Origin: Paramarasmius palmivorus
Lineage: Eukaryota; Basidiomycota; Agaricomycetes; Agaricales; Marasmiaceae
Assembly (NCBI GenBank): GCA_037176845.1
Contig: JAYKXP010000028.1
Span: forward strand, 310,001-374,000
DNA: 64,000 nucleotides
Reading direction: 5' to 3'
Positions 49,424-61,457 of this stretch are shown here, in pieces. The stretch's first letter is position 1; every line of letters starts with the position of its first letter. Position numbers and translations under genes: made by a program. The notes under the pieces were generated by a model. The model was not told the origin of the DNA, made no database searches, and saw only the letters and a list, made by a program, of their open reading frames with translations.

Positions 49424-50917
49424 CTACTTCCTTCCGGAGCCCTCTTCAAATGGATTCTCGACATATTCTAATTCGTCGTCGTCGTCGTCAGGCCGCTTCG
49501 TCTTATTGGCCTCGCCCGGGGGAGGCGACTGCGCAATTAACGACACCGGTCGCTTAGGAAGTAGACCTAATTTTCCTGAAAAGTTGGGTTCAGATAAAAC
49601 TAAACCAGGTTGTATTCGTCAACTCACCTCCGTCTATCCCAGAGCCTGTGCCCGTGGCCGGTGGTCGGGGTGTGGCTGCGCCTAAATATGAAGCTTTAGA
49701 ATGCTGAACCCGATGTACAACATTCGTGTACTTACTACTAGCAGGTGGGCTGGATGACACATTATAGCCCTGAGTTTCGCTAGCAACTGCCGGTGTGGTG
49801 AACCCTTGCGTAGGTGTTTGGATTGTGGGAGAACTAGATTGAGGATTGGGATCATAGAACGCCGGCTGTTGCGCCTGTGACGGAGGTTGATGGGGTCGAT
49901 ACTGCTGATACTGCTGGTTGGGATTTGGGTTCTGAACAGAATCGTAGGGCAACGTGTCTCCACCAGCCCCACCGTATGTAGGGTGTGTGCCAGAGGCTTG
50001 TCCTTGCCTGGGACCAATGAGCGTTGTGCAGACATACTGGGATAGGTAACAAACCTTTGCTGATCGAATTCCGATATCTTTGCCCTGACCTTGGACATGA
50101 TATTTCCAAACGTCTTCTTTCCGGCTATGTTAGGTTGGTATGAGTGTATCAATAAGCTAACTATGATAATACGCACTCTCCGCAATGCGACTAAACTGGT
50201 CTTGAACATCTGCCATCATATCTCCTCCACCAGCGTTTTGCGAGGAACGCCGAGCGGGCGCGGGCCGTTGCTGCGCCTCCCACTGCGCTTGTTGATAACG
50301 CTGGTGTTCATCTTGTTCTTGCATGTACAATGACCGAGCGAATTGTTCGTCCAATTCTTCTTGAGACTACGCGTTGTATAATATTCATCAGCCTATGCCA
50401 CGAGTCCCACAAATCTGTGCTCACCAGGACACGTTGCTCTCTGGTTGCGGCCTGGCGTCGCTCCTGTAATCAGGGTCACTCATGCCTAGTAACGTATCAA
50501 TCGCCTGATCTTGGTTGCCTCTGGCCGATTCCAGCACTGATTGTCTGTATAACACGCTGTTAGAGCCGAAGAAATTAGTTTAAGCACAACCCACAAGATT
50601 GCATCGTCAAAGTCGGGAAACATTGCCTTGAGACCCGCTATCTGTGGGTTTGATGGTGGTTGGTTTGCATTGGTATTCGCTGGTTCTTGCGCGATATCGT
50701 TGTCTCGAGAGGTTTCATGAGTCGTGTCAGGTATCCCAGGGCTAGGACTTGGAGACGCAGACGTGAAACCAATATTTCCGGGCTGGCTCTGAGTCGGCGA
50801 AGTTGTGACTGGTACAGGCGAACTAGTTTCTGAGGTTGACTTGTTGACAGGATCTGTGAAAGGGTCTGCAGGAGGGGGAGAATTGGGTGCAGCCGAAGAT
50901 TTGTTCTCGTCGGTCAT
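49424..50917 (-). CDS. CUE-domain protein (Cue5/Tollip-like)
   Basis: The ATG at 50917 opens a Pro/Ser-rich disordered N-terminus. A CUE domain follows, joined across an intron: IAGLKAMFPDFDDAIL and SVLESARGNQDQAIDTLLGM, with the MFP and LL motifs that contact ubiquitin. Further exons are Gln-rich (EQDEHQRYQQAQWEAQQRP) and acidic-helical. A late exon reads PNPNQQYQQYRPHQPPSQAQ. The C-terminus is acidic (TKRPDDDDDELEYVENPFEE) and ends at TAG 49424-49426. Yeast Cue5 and human Tollip link ubiquitinated cargo to Atg8 in autophagy; ATG8 is also in this window. No clear WxxL motif is visible, so autophagy-receptor function is inference. The antisense overlap near 50805-50900 is a shadow. Confidence 0.82.
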
Positions 50918-51338
50918 GATGGTTGTGGTGAAAGATTGTCAATACTGCGCTGAGGCTGCGCCTTTAGATGATGATGTTATTCAAACTTCCGACCCGGATT
51001 TGGTAACATCTTCTACTCTTGATTCTCATCTACAGTTTCCCGGCAGTTTCCAAGTTCTCGGTGATGATCTAGAGATTCAGATGCTCGAGAAAGAGGACCT
51101 CAGACTCAAATTGTGAATGTTTCGCAGGAGAAATGGCTCGCATTAAGAGAGTGCCATTTCAACCGTTTTTCCGCTACGACTGGTGTGATGGCAGTGTATA
51201 CTCAGGCTTGGCTCAGGCTGACGCATTCGCAATAATTTGTTGCCACAGTGGCTCTAAGAAAACGTACTTAGCGATACATCATGTGTATAGATACAGGGTG
51301 TTATTATGTTATTGACACTAATCCTATTCTAAAGTCCT
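50918..51338. other. intergenic: CUE gene promoter and FUSC-like 3' end
   Basis: Both flanking genes are on the minus strand. The 421 nt should hold the CUE promoter (left) and the 3' UTR of the FUSC-like gene (right). A plus-strand frame crossing this region has no motif and partly overlaps the CUE gene, so I do not call it. Confidence 0.55.
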
Positions 51339-54300
51339 TCAAACTGGCGAGAAGTACGATCCTGCACCTTCATGCCTTCCTATAGGCGGGGAAGTTGGGG
51401 GAGATCTCATCGACCCAACCTCTTCATGAACGCTAACCATAGCCATCAAGTCCAGACTTTGGTGGTCAAGCCAGGCAGTCGTTCCGAAGAGCTGTCTGCA
51501 TAACATTAGCAGCTCTTCGATCGCGTCGACAATGTCTGCAAGAAGATTCGTCTCCGCCAATGCATATACCACTGACAGACCTGTCGAACCCGAGCGCGAG
51601 TGTTCTCTAGTATTCCGAATTTGCTCTCCGACTTGCCGTTGGAGGTGTCCTAGTGCTTGTCTTGCAGATGGCAGAAATTGGGGCAACGGTTGTCGCGCAC
51701 CAAAAACCTGCTCACATGCGAAAAGGCAAACACACATGCAAGAAACAAACTCCCGCCGTTCTTCTGCAACAGCAATGACGGTGTGTTTTCGGGGTATGTG
51801 CTCCCGTATTTTTCGTAGACCCGTCAACAGATCGAGTAATCTTTGGAGGGTAACGATTATTTGGCGGTATCGCCGCATTGGTTTCTAGAGATACAAATCA
51901 GTATGCCGAGTAGTTGGTGTGAGTGAGTTGAATCACTCACAGGCACGAGGCTGAGCTCATCGTTCATGGTCGCGACCAGAATCGACATGCCTATACTGAT
52001 GTTCAGCGTACGAACAGAGGAGTGATATGACAATACTCACGATGAAGGACATTTCGGACGTTCCATTCAATCTTGAGCCTCCGACGTTTATCGGACCACG
52101 GTGTACTGTGGACATGCTGGAATAAATCGCTGTGCCGAGTATGTTAAGACGCGGAATTCGTTGCTTAGGAAAATAGAGCATACCGACTCAAACTCGTGTA
52201 GAGCTGGTTTAGTAGACCAACTGTCCGACACGCATTATCCAGAAACATGACCTACAGAAACCGATTCCATCAATAAGAAATTAGCACAATAATGATGCTG
52301 TACCACATACCCTGCAAAGTCGCGGGTAGAGGCCGCTGTTGAGCAGCAGGGCCGCCACTATTCCAATCGCGATTGTGACGGCTCGAACCCAAGCCACCCC
52401 TATAGATATGATATCAATTTTGGTCTCGGAAATGGGAACAATGCACTGACTGATCGCTGGCATGCCTGGTGTGAGATAAGGAACGAACAGAATAGGTGGT
52501 AAGGTGACATTGCTATTGACAGTCAGACACTCTGTAATGCAAATGAACGTTTCCAACGTACGCAACGACTCCCATCGAGGGAAAAGTAGATGCAGTAACA
52601 ATCCAACTAATTGGGACTTCTACCGCCTATTTTGACTATGAGTAGTGTTGGCTTAGAAAGTTTTATGTCACATACTGTGGCAAGAACAACGATGGCGTAG
52701 GGGTTCGTGCGAGCAATGGTCGAGGCCTAAACACGGAGTGAGTTACGACCAGGGGCAGAGCGAGCGCTTGCAACGTACAATAAATGCATAGATAGCACCA
52801 AGAATGGTTCCCGACTGCATTCAAAAAATAAGCTGATAGCCGTTTGGTCTTGACCCATATACGTACCAGTCGCAAATACCCAACACGCCACTACAGTATC
52901 ATGAGTTTGATACGGTCTTCAATAGTATGAGATTCACTCACGGTAGCACCAGAGTTCGTTTCAAGCACCCAAACAAATGATATCAGCATCCATTGCCCTC
53001 GGAAGCTAGAAAACCAAGTGCGAGCTGCCAGAAAGGTGTCATCGAACTATCGAGAAGGAGGGTAATGAGGTATTCACCTGCGCTTCCGGCTGGGTAAAAG
53101 GCGGGTATGGCAAGTAGAGCCACGCCCGCAGCATTCTTGATTGCATGCTTCAGGTGACTAGAATGCTGGACCGACCTCAACCACTTCGATAACTTCAATC
53201 GCCACGACATAGCCCAAGGTCTATTCCATAAGCATGCGGGCAGAGACTGAAACCATTGCAACGAATACTTTTTGCCACGTTTTGAATTTTTGCGGAAGAG
53301 GTGTCCCTTGCTCTCGTCATCATCCCAAAAATCGTCTCCACTGCCCATATCCCGCTCCATGACGCCTTGTTTTGTTTCTGCGTATGAGAGCGTAGTCCGG
53401 CTTCCATTAACAGGAGTGTCATCATCATCGAGAGATTGAGCGGTTCGCTCCTCGAGCACAATTGTACTGGGTGTCACACCCAGCCATGCCCGGGTGAACC
53501 GAGGATACCAGAGCTTTAACGAGGAATTATTGTAGGTATGAACCATATTTTCTGCAATCCTGAGAGCTTGCCGGGATTCGTGAGCCATCTGGAAGATACT
53601 GAGTGACAATTGGGGATAGAAGAGAATAAAACACCTACTTGCATCAATGACACGGCGAATAGACACATATTCAATGTTCTTTGGGGCATACCCCTATGCG
53701 AACCTCGGGAAAGAATATTATGAGGAACATCGAAAACGTCCCCAATGTGGTTGAGCTCCATTTGGGCGCTACTAAGCGCAGTGGATAGTCGTTCTTGCGC
53801 ACTGAGGAGCGCATCCGAAGGCATCTCCCCCAGATTGGAGGAGGGCACGTCATAACATTTCAATACGGCAAGTCTGACTATAAGAAGTGCGTGAAGGGTC
53901 GCATCTCCTAGGGTCAGAAGGACATTGTGGAGGGGTTCGAATGTGCGCTTGTCAACATCGGGTGCTTCGCATGAATCTCGCGGGAAAGTGATACCCCAGG
54001 CAAGCTCACGACGTAGGTGCTAGTAGAAATGTATTCGTCAATGGTAAGATCCGGGAAGACGAACGTGACATACCTCTACGGTACCAATCAAGGGTTTTAT
54101 GGACTTGACTAGAATTGGATGAGACCGTGCATGGACTTAGCGAAAGATGGCCATGTACTCACCTCCAACGCGACCTATGCGTAGTTCAAATGATGCCTGC
54201 GAATATGTTCCACTGAGACCAACAGCTTGCTTGAGCAATTTCTCGTGAAGCCGGTCCATGTCTTTTCCTAGATGAACGACTCCGAATGAAGTGTCCAAAT

Positions 54301-55028
54301 GAGCTTGAAGACATTGATGTAAGGAGGTCAGAGCTGAACCAACGTCCTGCGCAAGCTGTGCTGATGACCATCGGAGAAGAATAAAACATGCGACAAGGGA
54401 GCTGATGGCGCCTGTGAGAATTATCCACATGAATTGAGTTGCCTGTAGAGTTATGTTTTGATTTGGTTGGGCTGGGTTGTCTGTTAACATGAATATCGAC
54501 ACCAAACAAGCGATCCGACACGAAAGGGTTAATCGAGGGAGTGCGCTTTTCAACCAGCCAGCTATACATGAAAGGGACTTCAGATCTTATCTAGCATGAG
54601 GCAGCGTGGGACTCACCGGTAAAGGCTATTAATGTGAGAAAGATGGCGGGGACCGCCCTTGCAAGACTGCTGTCTGGCTCAGCAAGAGTCGAGAGATAGT
54701 TCCCCAACAATGACATTGCGATAGCAAACATCCCTCCGGTCAGGTGAAGAAAAAGCGCCTCTATTTGTTGAGCAAGATTTTGCTGGGCAGAAAAGACGAG
54801 TTCCTTGACGGTGAGAGCTAGGAACGCAGATTGTCCGCCGAATTTTCCGAAGGGCCGGACGACGATGAGCGTCGAGCATATCAGAGTAGAAAGGAGTCGA
54901 GCTAGTGAGCGTCTGGTGAAGAGAGCGTGCAAGATGGCATTTGCGTGCATGTCCCTCTTCCTCGCCTCATCGAGGATGAAAGAGAAGAATGAGGAGCAAA
55001 ATGTCTTGGCACCTCTCTGCTTCGGCAT
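51339..55028 (-). CDS. FUSC/ER-transporter-like multi-pass membrane protein (DUF2421 family)
   Basis: The ATG at 55028 begins MPKQRGAKTFCSSFFSFILD, a basic cytosolic N-terminus. Hydrophobic helices follow in the first exons (FLALTVKELVFS, HLTGGMFAIAMSLLGNYLS, AVPAIFLTLIAFTG, WIILTGAISSLVACFILL), then a long soluble segment with Asp/Ser-rich parts (VILEERTAQSLDDDDTPVN). A second membrane block follows (AAGVALLAIPAFYPAG). The last exon is helical (IIVTLQRLLDLLTGLRKIRE) and ends at TGA 51339. Duplicated helices with cytosolic halves match the fungal FUSC-like/brefeldin A-sensitivity family with DUF2421. Its transport substrate is unknown. At least sixteen short introns are present, so inner joins are approximate. 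Confidence 0.75.
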
Positions 55029-55301
55029 AGCCGCCCAAAAATTTTCGTTGATCTAATAAATACAACTTTCTGACATCACTTCCAGGCCTTTTCTATACCC
55101 CAAAAGGAAATTAGAGACCCTCCGTTGACGGTTGAAGGTTCTTATGTGTCGAGTCACTTTGACGACCTGGAAAGTCTATCGGAAACGGAACAGACGGTGA
55201 TCCAGACCCACTTGCGCTAAATTCCGGAACACAGTGGACTACATGCTATTACAGGTACAAATACAGGTGTTATTCTTGGTACCGCGTTATAATTACATCG
55301 T

Positions 55302-58300
55302 TTACAACCCTGTCCAGGTATAACCTTCGGGAATCGTCACCTTCTCTGTCAACACGAGGCTATCACAACTGAATCCGACGTATAGGTCATAATCTCCAGC
55401 AGCGACCCTCCAAAAGTGTTTGTTGTTGTCCCAATAAGACACAGCATACTTGTCCAAAGATATCGAAACTTTAGCCGATGAACCTGCTGGAATATCTTTG
55501 GCCTACACAGTAGTATAGTCGTCAATTTCCGTGCAATTGGCGAAATGACATATATTTACCTTGGCGAACCCTCGCAGCTGGAAGCGAGGGTGTGTAATAC
55601 CATTGTCTGGGTAAGAGACGTAAACCTGCACCACTTCCGACCCACTAACGGAGCCTTCATTTTTGATCGTTACAGAAAGTTCTATAGCGACTAAGCCACT
55701 CTTCGATGAGTTCTCTACTGTGAGATCCGACAGGGAGAACTTTGTATATGATAAACCATGACTTGAAAGAATGTTTAGATTGAATACTGGCACGAAGAAC
55801 CCATTGAACGTACCCAAAGTAAAACAGAGGTTCTACACCTCTGGCCTGGAAGTGCTTGTAGCCCACGAGAATGTCCTCATGGTAGTGGATTTTACCGTGC
55901 TCGCTCCGCAAGTTTGGGTACGCAGCAATATCCTCAACTCGCTTGGGCAAGGTCAAGGGAAGACGCCCGCTGGGATTGACGGTTCCGTACAGGACATCAG
56001 CAATAGCACTTCCGGTTTCATTCCCTAGGTACCACGCCTGCACGATCCCGGCAACACCATCCACCCATGGCATAGACGTTGCAGAGCCCTATAGAATATG
56101 GAGGATAAAATTCATGGAAAATATCGGAATGGGAAGGGGCATACCGCTTGGACCACGACTACCGTACGGGGATTCGCAGCCGCTACCCGTTTGATTGTTT
56201 CATGTTGGTGGCCTGGGAGGTCAAGCGACGGACGATCAAATCCTTCACTTTCCCATTCAGAGGTGAGTCCGCCCACAAATATCACAACATCAGACTGGGA
56301 AGCTAAAGATTCGGCAGCCTTGATTGCAGCTTCCGGGTCAATTTTCTCGCAGCCACCAAGACGCTGGGTTAAGATAGGAATGAATTTGACTTCGATAGCA
56401 TAAAAACCATAGATACGTACCACTCCACGCATCAGTGCGGGTTGAGCACTGCCGTCACCGTTTGTGCCACTAGAAGGAGCAGTATTGGTGTACTCTACAA
56501 GAACATCGATAGGTTTGCCTCCTTTCAATTCAATGGTCGCTTTCTCTTCGATGGTTCCTTGACTGGCGTTGTGTTGTTGAGATAACAGTTGACGATTGGC
56601 ACGGACTCGACATACCCGTAGAAGAAATCACCCGGAGTTTGTTTCGTCCAGTTGTCTATAGTCATTTCTCCGTCAATCCAAAGCTTTGCTCGTCCTAGTA
56701 CTCGTCAATAGGCTGCACTTGAATGAAAACAGGATCGTACCAGCCACAGTGAGCCCCAGTTCAAACGGCATATCTTGATCCACAGTTAATTTACCAGTAA
56801 GCTTGATAGTCCATGTCGTAGTGAGCCCGGCGGGCAGGAAATCGTTTAGTTTGACACGGGTATCTTGTAGAGTATATGTCGCGATAGGATCCGAAAGACT
56901 ACCGTCCGCATTGTGATTGTAGAACGTGCACAACCAGCCCGGCTCCCCCTTGTCCGTGACCAGGCGGTGTTCCAGCGTTGGCAGGTACTTGTGCGCTGTA
57001 TAGAGTTATTAGCCACCAGCAAGTCATCGAGAATAGAAATATTACCGTAGCAACCGACCGCATACTCAACCTCAAAGTCACTTCCTGCTCCCTCCTTGAT
57101 TCCGTCAAATGGGGTAATTACATAGCTCGCTTTCAAGAACGCAGATCCACCTCCCGAGATGACACGGTCTTTAGCATTGGGTCCGATGACCGCAATCTTC
57201 TTGTACTTTTTCGGCGTGAGCGGCAGAATGTCTTTTTCGTTCTTCAGCAGGACGATACCATCGGCAGCGAGCTTTCGGCAGAACTTTCTTGTTTCTGGAG
57301 AATCTTCCCTGGTTCGCTCCTTTCCATCGCCATAAACCACTTCGGGATTGAGACGAGCTTGGTGCTGAATGAAGGTGAGCAGATTGAAGACTCTTTCGTT
57401 AATAGTTTCCACGAAGATCTTCTGTGAAGTTAGACAATGCTTAATGAGATTCTCTGTTCTCCAGCGTGGGGGTCCAGGCATCTCAAGTTCCATGCCTGCA
57501 TTGATAGCTATATCAGTGCTATAAGTGCCATGCCTAACGCAGGAGATCATTAGCGCATATGCCCATGTCTTTCCACGGTAGTCTTACCAGTCGCTCATAA
57601 CGATTCCTTCAAATTTCCATTCATCACGTAGGATACCTTGCAACAAGTCTTTGCTTTCTGCACAATGGATCCCATTCAGGCGGCCATAACTAAACAAGTT
57701 GGTCATCATGAATTCCTCCTAATACAGGAATGCTTACGATGTCATGTAAGCCCATGGTTTGGCATCCTTTTGAGCAAGCATGAAACTACATCCGAAAAAG
57801 TAAGTTCCATGGTAACTAGGTCTGGGGTAGCTGCACCGCAACTTACGGATAAAGGTATATTTCCCGTAAAGCGCGTTCAGATAAGACCGATTCTGCCGCT
57901 GTCCTTTCATGTTCTTGATCGTTACAGACGAAATGCTTGATCGCTGAGCCGACATCATCAGATTTGAGATGCTGGAATAGAAACGGGACGTACTTGCAGC
58001 GACATTCTTGGACTGCAAGCCCTTCACGTAGGCATTTGAGATCACTCCAGATAGGTGCGGATCTTCCGAGAAGCTTTCAAAGGCGCGGCCACCCAGTGGT
58101 GAACGCTGCATGTTGCAGGTAGGTGCCAGGAGAATGACGGAAGATTTCAACTTTGCTTCTTCAGCCAGAAAAGCACCGACGTCGTGGATTAGTTCCGGGT
58201 CAAAAGTGGAGGCAAGAGACGTAGCGCACTAAGAATAGATGCTCAATAAAAAGGAGAAAAACCAAAAGTCCTGCGAAACGTACTGGCAAACACTGAGCTG

Positions 58301-58542
58301 GCGTAGATGCGAAGTGTGAAGATCCTCTGACTCCCTGTCGACTACGGTCAAATGGCCGTCGTATATCACTGCACAATCTGACCTACATTGGGACCATCAC
58401 TCATACGCACAGAGGGGATGCCCAGACGCTCAATGGGGGTTGTATTCCACCAATTCGGCGCACCCAGTAGCGAAATTTTCTCTTCAATAGTGAGCTTTGA
58501 GATAAGCTCAGGGATACTGGCGTCGAGAAATGTGCGTGACAT
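55302..58542 (-). CDS. GH3 beta-glucosidase with PA14 insert
   Basis: The ATG at 58542 ([20 protein letters not shown]) precedes [20 protein letters not shown] and [14 protein letters not shown], the N-terminal GH3 signature. [19 protein letters not shown] follows. The catalytic nucleophile Asp lies in GIVMSDW, right at a splice site near 57588. [19 protein letters not shown] marks the second GH3 domain. A PA14-type insert (about 56640-56990: [20 protein letters not shown]) interrupts it, then the fibronectin III-like C-terminus ends YTWTGL at TAA 55302. There is no signal peptide, so an intracellular enzyme is likely. It releases beta-linked glucose from oligosaccharides or glycosides. It is about 850-880 residues; inner exons are approximate in places. 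Confidence 0.92.
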
Positions 58543-58605
58543 GACAGTTCGAGTGAGAACAACCTCGGTATTTCCTGGGTATGATATCCCGCCATGAGAG
58601 GCTTG

Positions 58606-58611
58606 TTTATA
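58606..58611 (-). promoter_or_regulatory. putative TATA box of the GH3 gene
   Basis: The minus strand reads TATAAA about 65 nt before the GH3 ATG at 58542, in the 199-bp gap to the divergent UPF0538 gene. Placement is right for a core promoter, but the motif is short. Confidence 0.4.
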
Positions 58612-58741
58612 AAGGAGCAAGAGAAGGAAAAAATTCGGTATTTCTCCAATTTACGGCCCGAGCGCCATATAAGCTCGTACGGATCTAAGCTCGGCGCCTA
58701 ACTCACCAAGAAGTCTCGAGAAGCCTTTTTTTCCTACAGTC

Positions 58742-59447
58742 ATGTACACCGATTTTGCAGACGAACACACGAATACCACTCGTCCAAAGACGAATGCAAT
58801 CATCACCGTACGAATCATCAAATCCTTTGAATTTCGCACGGAAAAGAGTCTAGTTCTTCGGGACCTCAATCTCCTCACCACCACAGTTGGTCAACTCAAA
58901 GATATCTGTCGCCAAGGTACAAAATCGCCCTAATCTATTCCCCAATCTCTTCGGTCTCGATGCCAGCTCCGTTCTCCTAGCTATTCAGACTCAATCGGGG
59001 TGGAAACCATATCGAAATGTTCAGCTAGGTCGGTGTTTTTGAATGGTCATCCAGGCACGGTACTCACCCACTTGTAGATACTCTCAAACTGTACACTCAA
59101 GCTCACGGCGCCAAGGTTAGCCTTGTTCTCGTGGTCAGATGGGAAGCGAAATTTCTCCTGACAATTTATCATCACCAGACAACAAATTTGATCATAAACC
59201 TTGACCATGATGAATGGATATTGGACGATGACAACAGGACACTTGCTGATTGCGGCTTTGGTCAGTGACGTCTTCCATCGATGCTTCATGATACTCATTC
59301 CTCAATTTAGAAAACGAGACAGAAGTTAGTTTTTTCAACCGTGAACTGTACGAACAATTTCGTGCCAATCCAGAGGTCAGGGCCCGCGCAGTTCATACCT
59401 TCCATTCCTTGGGGCTTACATTTTTGCAGACTAAATGGGATCCGTAG
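58742..59447 (+). CDS. UPF0538 (C2orf76-like) protein
   Basis: The ATG at 58742 begins MYTDFADEHTNTTRPKTNAI. The family pattern is clear: ITVRIIKSFEFRTEKSLVLR, then, across introns, GWKPYRNVQ, DTLKLYTQAHGAKTTNLIIN, LDDDNRTLADCGFENETEVS and FFNRELYEQFRANPE. The arrangement matches human C2orf76, an uncharacterised ubiquitin-like-fold protein of about 126 residues. This copy is slightly longer at the N-terminus. The end is ambiguous: the frame may read through to TAG 59445-59447, or an intron ending TTTTTGCAG may be removed so that PE joins TKWDP. Either way the stop is the same. Function is unknown. Confidence 0.8.
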
Positions 59448-59587
59448 GAATTAAATATTATACTTCGCGTTGTACTATGCTTGAATCTAAAGTGCTTGTA
59501 CATCACCATATACACAGTAGTATCACACAAACGAATGAAAGCAGTGGGAAATGGCAGAGCGGAATAGTGGTCTAATACGGCGACAGA

Positions 59588-61087
59588 CTACTGGTTCGCA
59601 CACTGTACTCGAGGCTCATCCGTGTCCTCGTCCATAGCATCCTCGTCATGAACATGGCGTCTGGTGCGATTGTCGACATCATCAAGATGTACTTCCTCGA
59701 GTAAGATGTTGCTATCATAAGTCTGCATTGGCCTGCGAGGTGGGAGTGCGGATTCAAGCAAGGGGATGGCCTCGGGGGAAATGGAGTCGGGGAAGGCGAC
59801 GGTCAACTTGATATACATGTCTCCAGGTTCGTGGTGTCGCTGTGATGGCATTCCCTGGCCGTGAATAACTTTGAGATCACCTATATCCAAAACCAAGTGA
59901 GTGTAAGGCCATACCGCAAGATGGTTTACTAACCGTGTTTGATGACTTCACCAGGCTCCAACTTCACTATCAGCGCACGGTCATCCAAGTGCTTGATAGA
60001 GAATTGACCGCCACCCAGAGCAGTGAGTAAATCTATCTCCTGCTCGTAGATGAGATCGTTTTCTTGACGCTTGAAACGGTCATGAGGCTTCTCCTCGATG
60101 ACAATGATGACATCTCCAGTCTCTGCATTCGGCGCCTGATCGCTCTCGCCACGGAACTGAATCGTCTGGCCTCCCTTCATACCCTTATCGATGTGAACCT
60201 CTAAAACCTTCTTATCTGGCACCGTCTTCTTGCCCTTGCATTGCCCACATCTATCCTTCGGGTTGATGATCTCACCAGTCCCCGCACAATCATCACAAGC
60301 AGATTGCATCTGTTGGATCATTGGGCCCATCTGCCGTATGATCATCTTGACACCACGACCGTTGCAAGTAGAACATGTTCTGACAGCGCCCTCTTTACCA
60401 CCCTTGCCTTTACACTTTGAACATATAATGTTCCGTGTCAATGCGAGCTTGGTAGTCTTGCCTTTGTAAAGGTCTTCGAGGGTGACGTGTATGCGGTGAA
60501 CAAGGTCCTTGGTTTTACGCGGCCCTTGGCTTCTTCCTCCACCACCGCCGAAGAATCCACCACCGCCAAATCCTCCTCCTCCGAATAGTTGACTGAACAG
60601 ATCCTGTACACGAGGAGGATGTTTTAGTAATCCTGCGGCACAACGTGGCGTAAGGTAGACATACCTGCGGATCCATACCTCCCATACCGCCCGCTTCAGA
60701 CAATCCAGCCTCTCCTCTCGCGTCGTAGATACTTCTCTTTTCGGGATCCGACAGCACTTCATAGCTGTATGACACAATGGGGTCAGATACATGCCCAGCG
60801 CCCAAAAACACGCTACATACGCATGCGTAACTTCCTTGAAAAGTTCAGGGTCTCCACCTTTGTCGGGATGCAGCCTCAAAGCCCTAAAAGAAGCCAGTGA
60901 GAACCCCCGCACGTCCCTGAGGTCAAAGAAATTTTTCCTACTTTTTTCGGTAAGCTTTTTTCAGGTCAGCTTCAGAGGCATTTGGCGAGACTTCGAGTAG
61001 GTCGTAAAATTTGCTGTTTGCCGAAGCGAAAAAGTCAGCGAGCGAGATTGAGAGAAAACGAAGAGTGACATACGTTTCTCTAACCAT
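59588..61087 (-). CDS. YDJ1: class I DnaJ/Hsp40 co-chaperone, Ydj1 type
   Basis: The ATG at 61087 starts MVRETKFYDLLEVSPNASEA, and the J domain is completed by LRLHPDKGGDPELFKEVTHA with the HPD tripeptide. After EVLSDPEKRSIYDARGEAGL comes a Gly/Phe-rich linker. Four zinc-binding repeats follow: CSKCKGKG, CSTCNGRG, CDDCAGTG and CGQCKGKK. The substrate-binding domains contain HIDKGMKGGQTIQFRGESDQ. The protein ends CANQ, a CaaX box like the farnesylated CASQ of yeast Ydj1, so membrane association by farnesylation is likely. It delivers clients to cytosolic Hsp70. It is about 410 residues, the usual length, with the stop at 59588-59590. Confidence 0.95.
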
Positions 61088-61457
61088 GGTAGATTATAAT
61101 GAAGAGGATGAATGAGAATGTGGGTATGTGCTTGTAACAAGCAAGGAGGCGTAAGTGGTCCTTTATTTGTAACTGAGATTTGCTAGAAAAGATCGATCAT
61201 TCTACAACCATCCACGACATTCCATGAATTGACAAATCCGGTTGTCTTCGGTCGACGCCGCTCCAGCTGATATAGCATCCGGCGACAGCAATCCTGCAGC
61301 AATTCGTCCATGCGTAGTATCTTTGAGCATTGATCTCAGCGCGGACACAGCCCAAAAGCTGCTGTAGTGAGAACCCTTGAAATTTGTATTATACATGAGG
61401 TGGTACATCAAATCACATTGCTGTTCTAGATCCTTGCTTTCTATTCACGTCTCTCGC
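61088..61457. other. intergenic: DnaJ promoter and omega-amidase 3' end
   Basis: This 370-nt gap holds the DnaJ promoter on the left and the 3' UTR of the omega-amidase on the right. A 69-codon minus-strand frame at 61202-61411 has no family motif and lies where the 3' UTR is expected. It is not called. Confidence 0.55.

Noticed and set aside
49424..49480. Possible Atg8-interacting motif in the CUE protein acidic tail (EYVENPF)
   Set aside because: The Y-x-x-(L/I/V) pattern is not satisfied, so I do not claim an AIM.
50805..51116. 103-codon plus-strand frame near the CUE gene
   Set aside because: Its first part is antisense to the CUE N-terminus and the rest lacks motifs.
61202..61411. 69-codon minus-strand frame between DnaJ and the omega-amidase
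   Set aside because: It lies in the expected omega-amidase 3' UTR and shows no family features.
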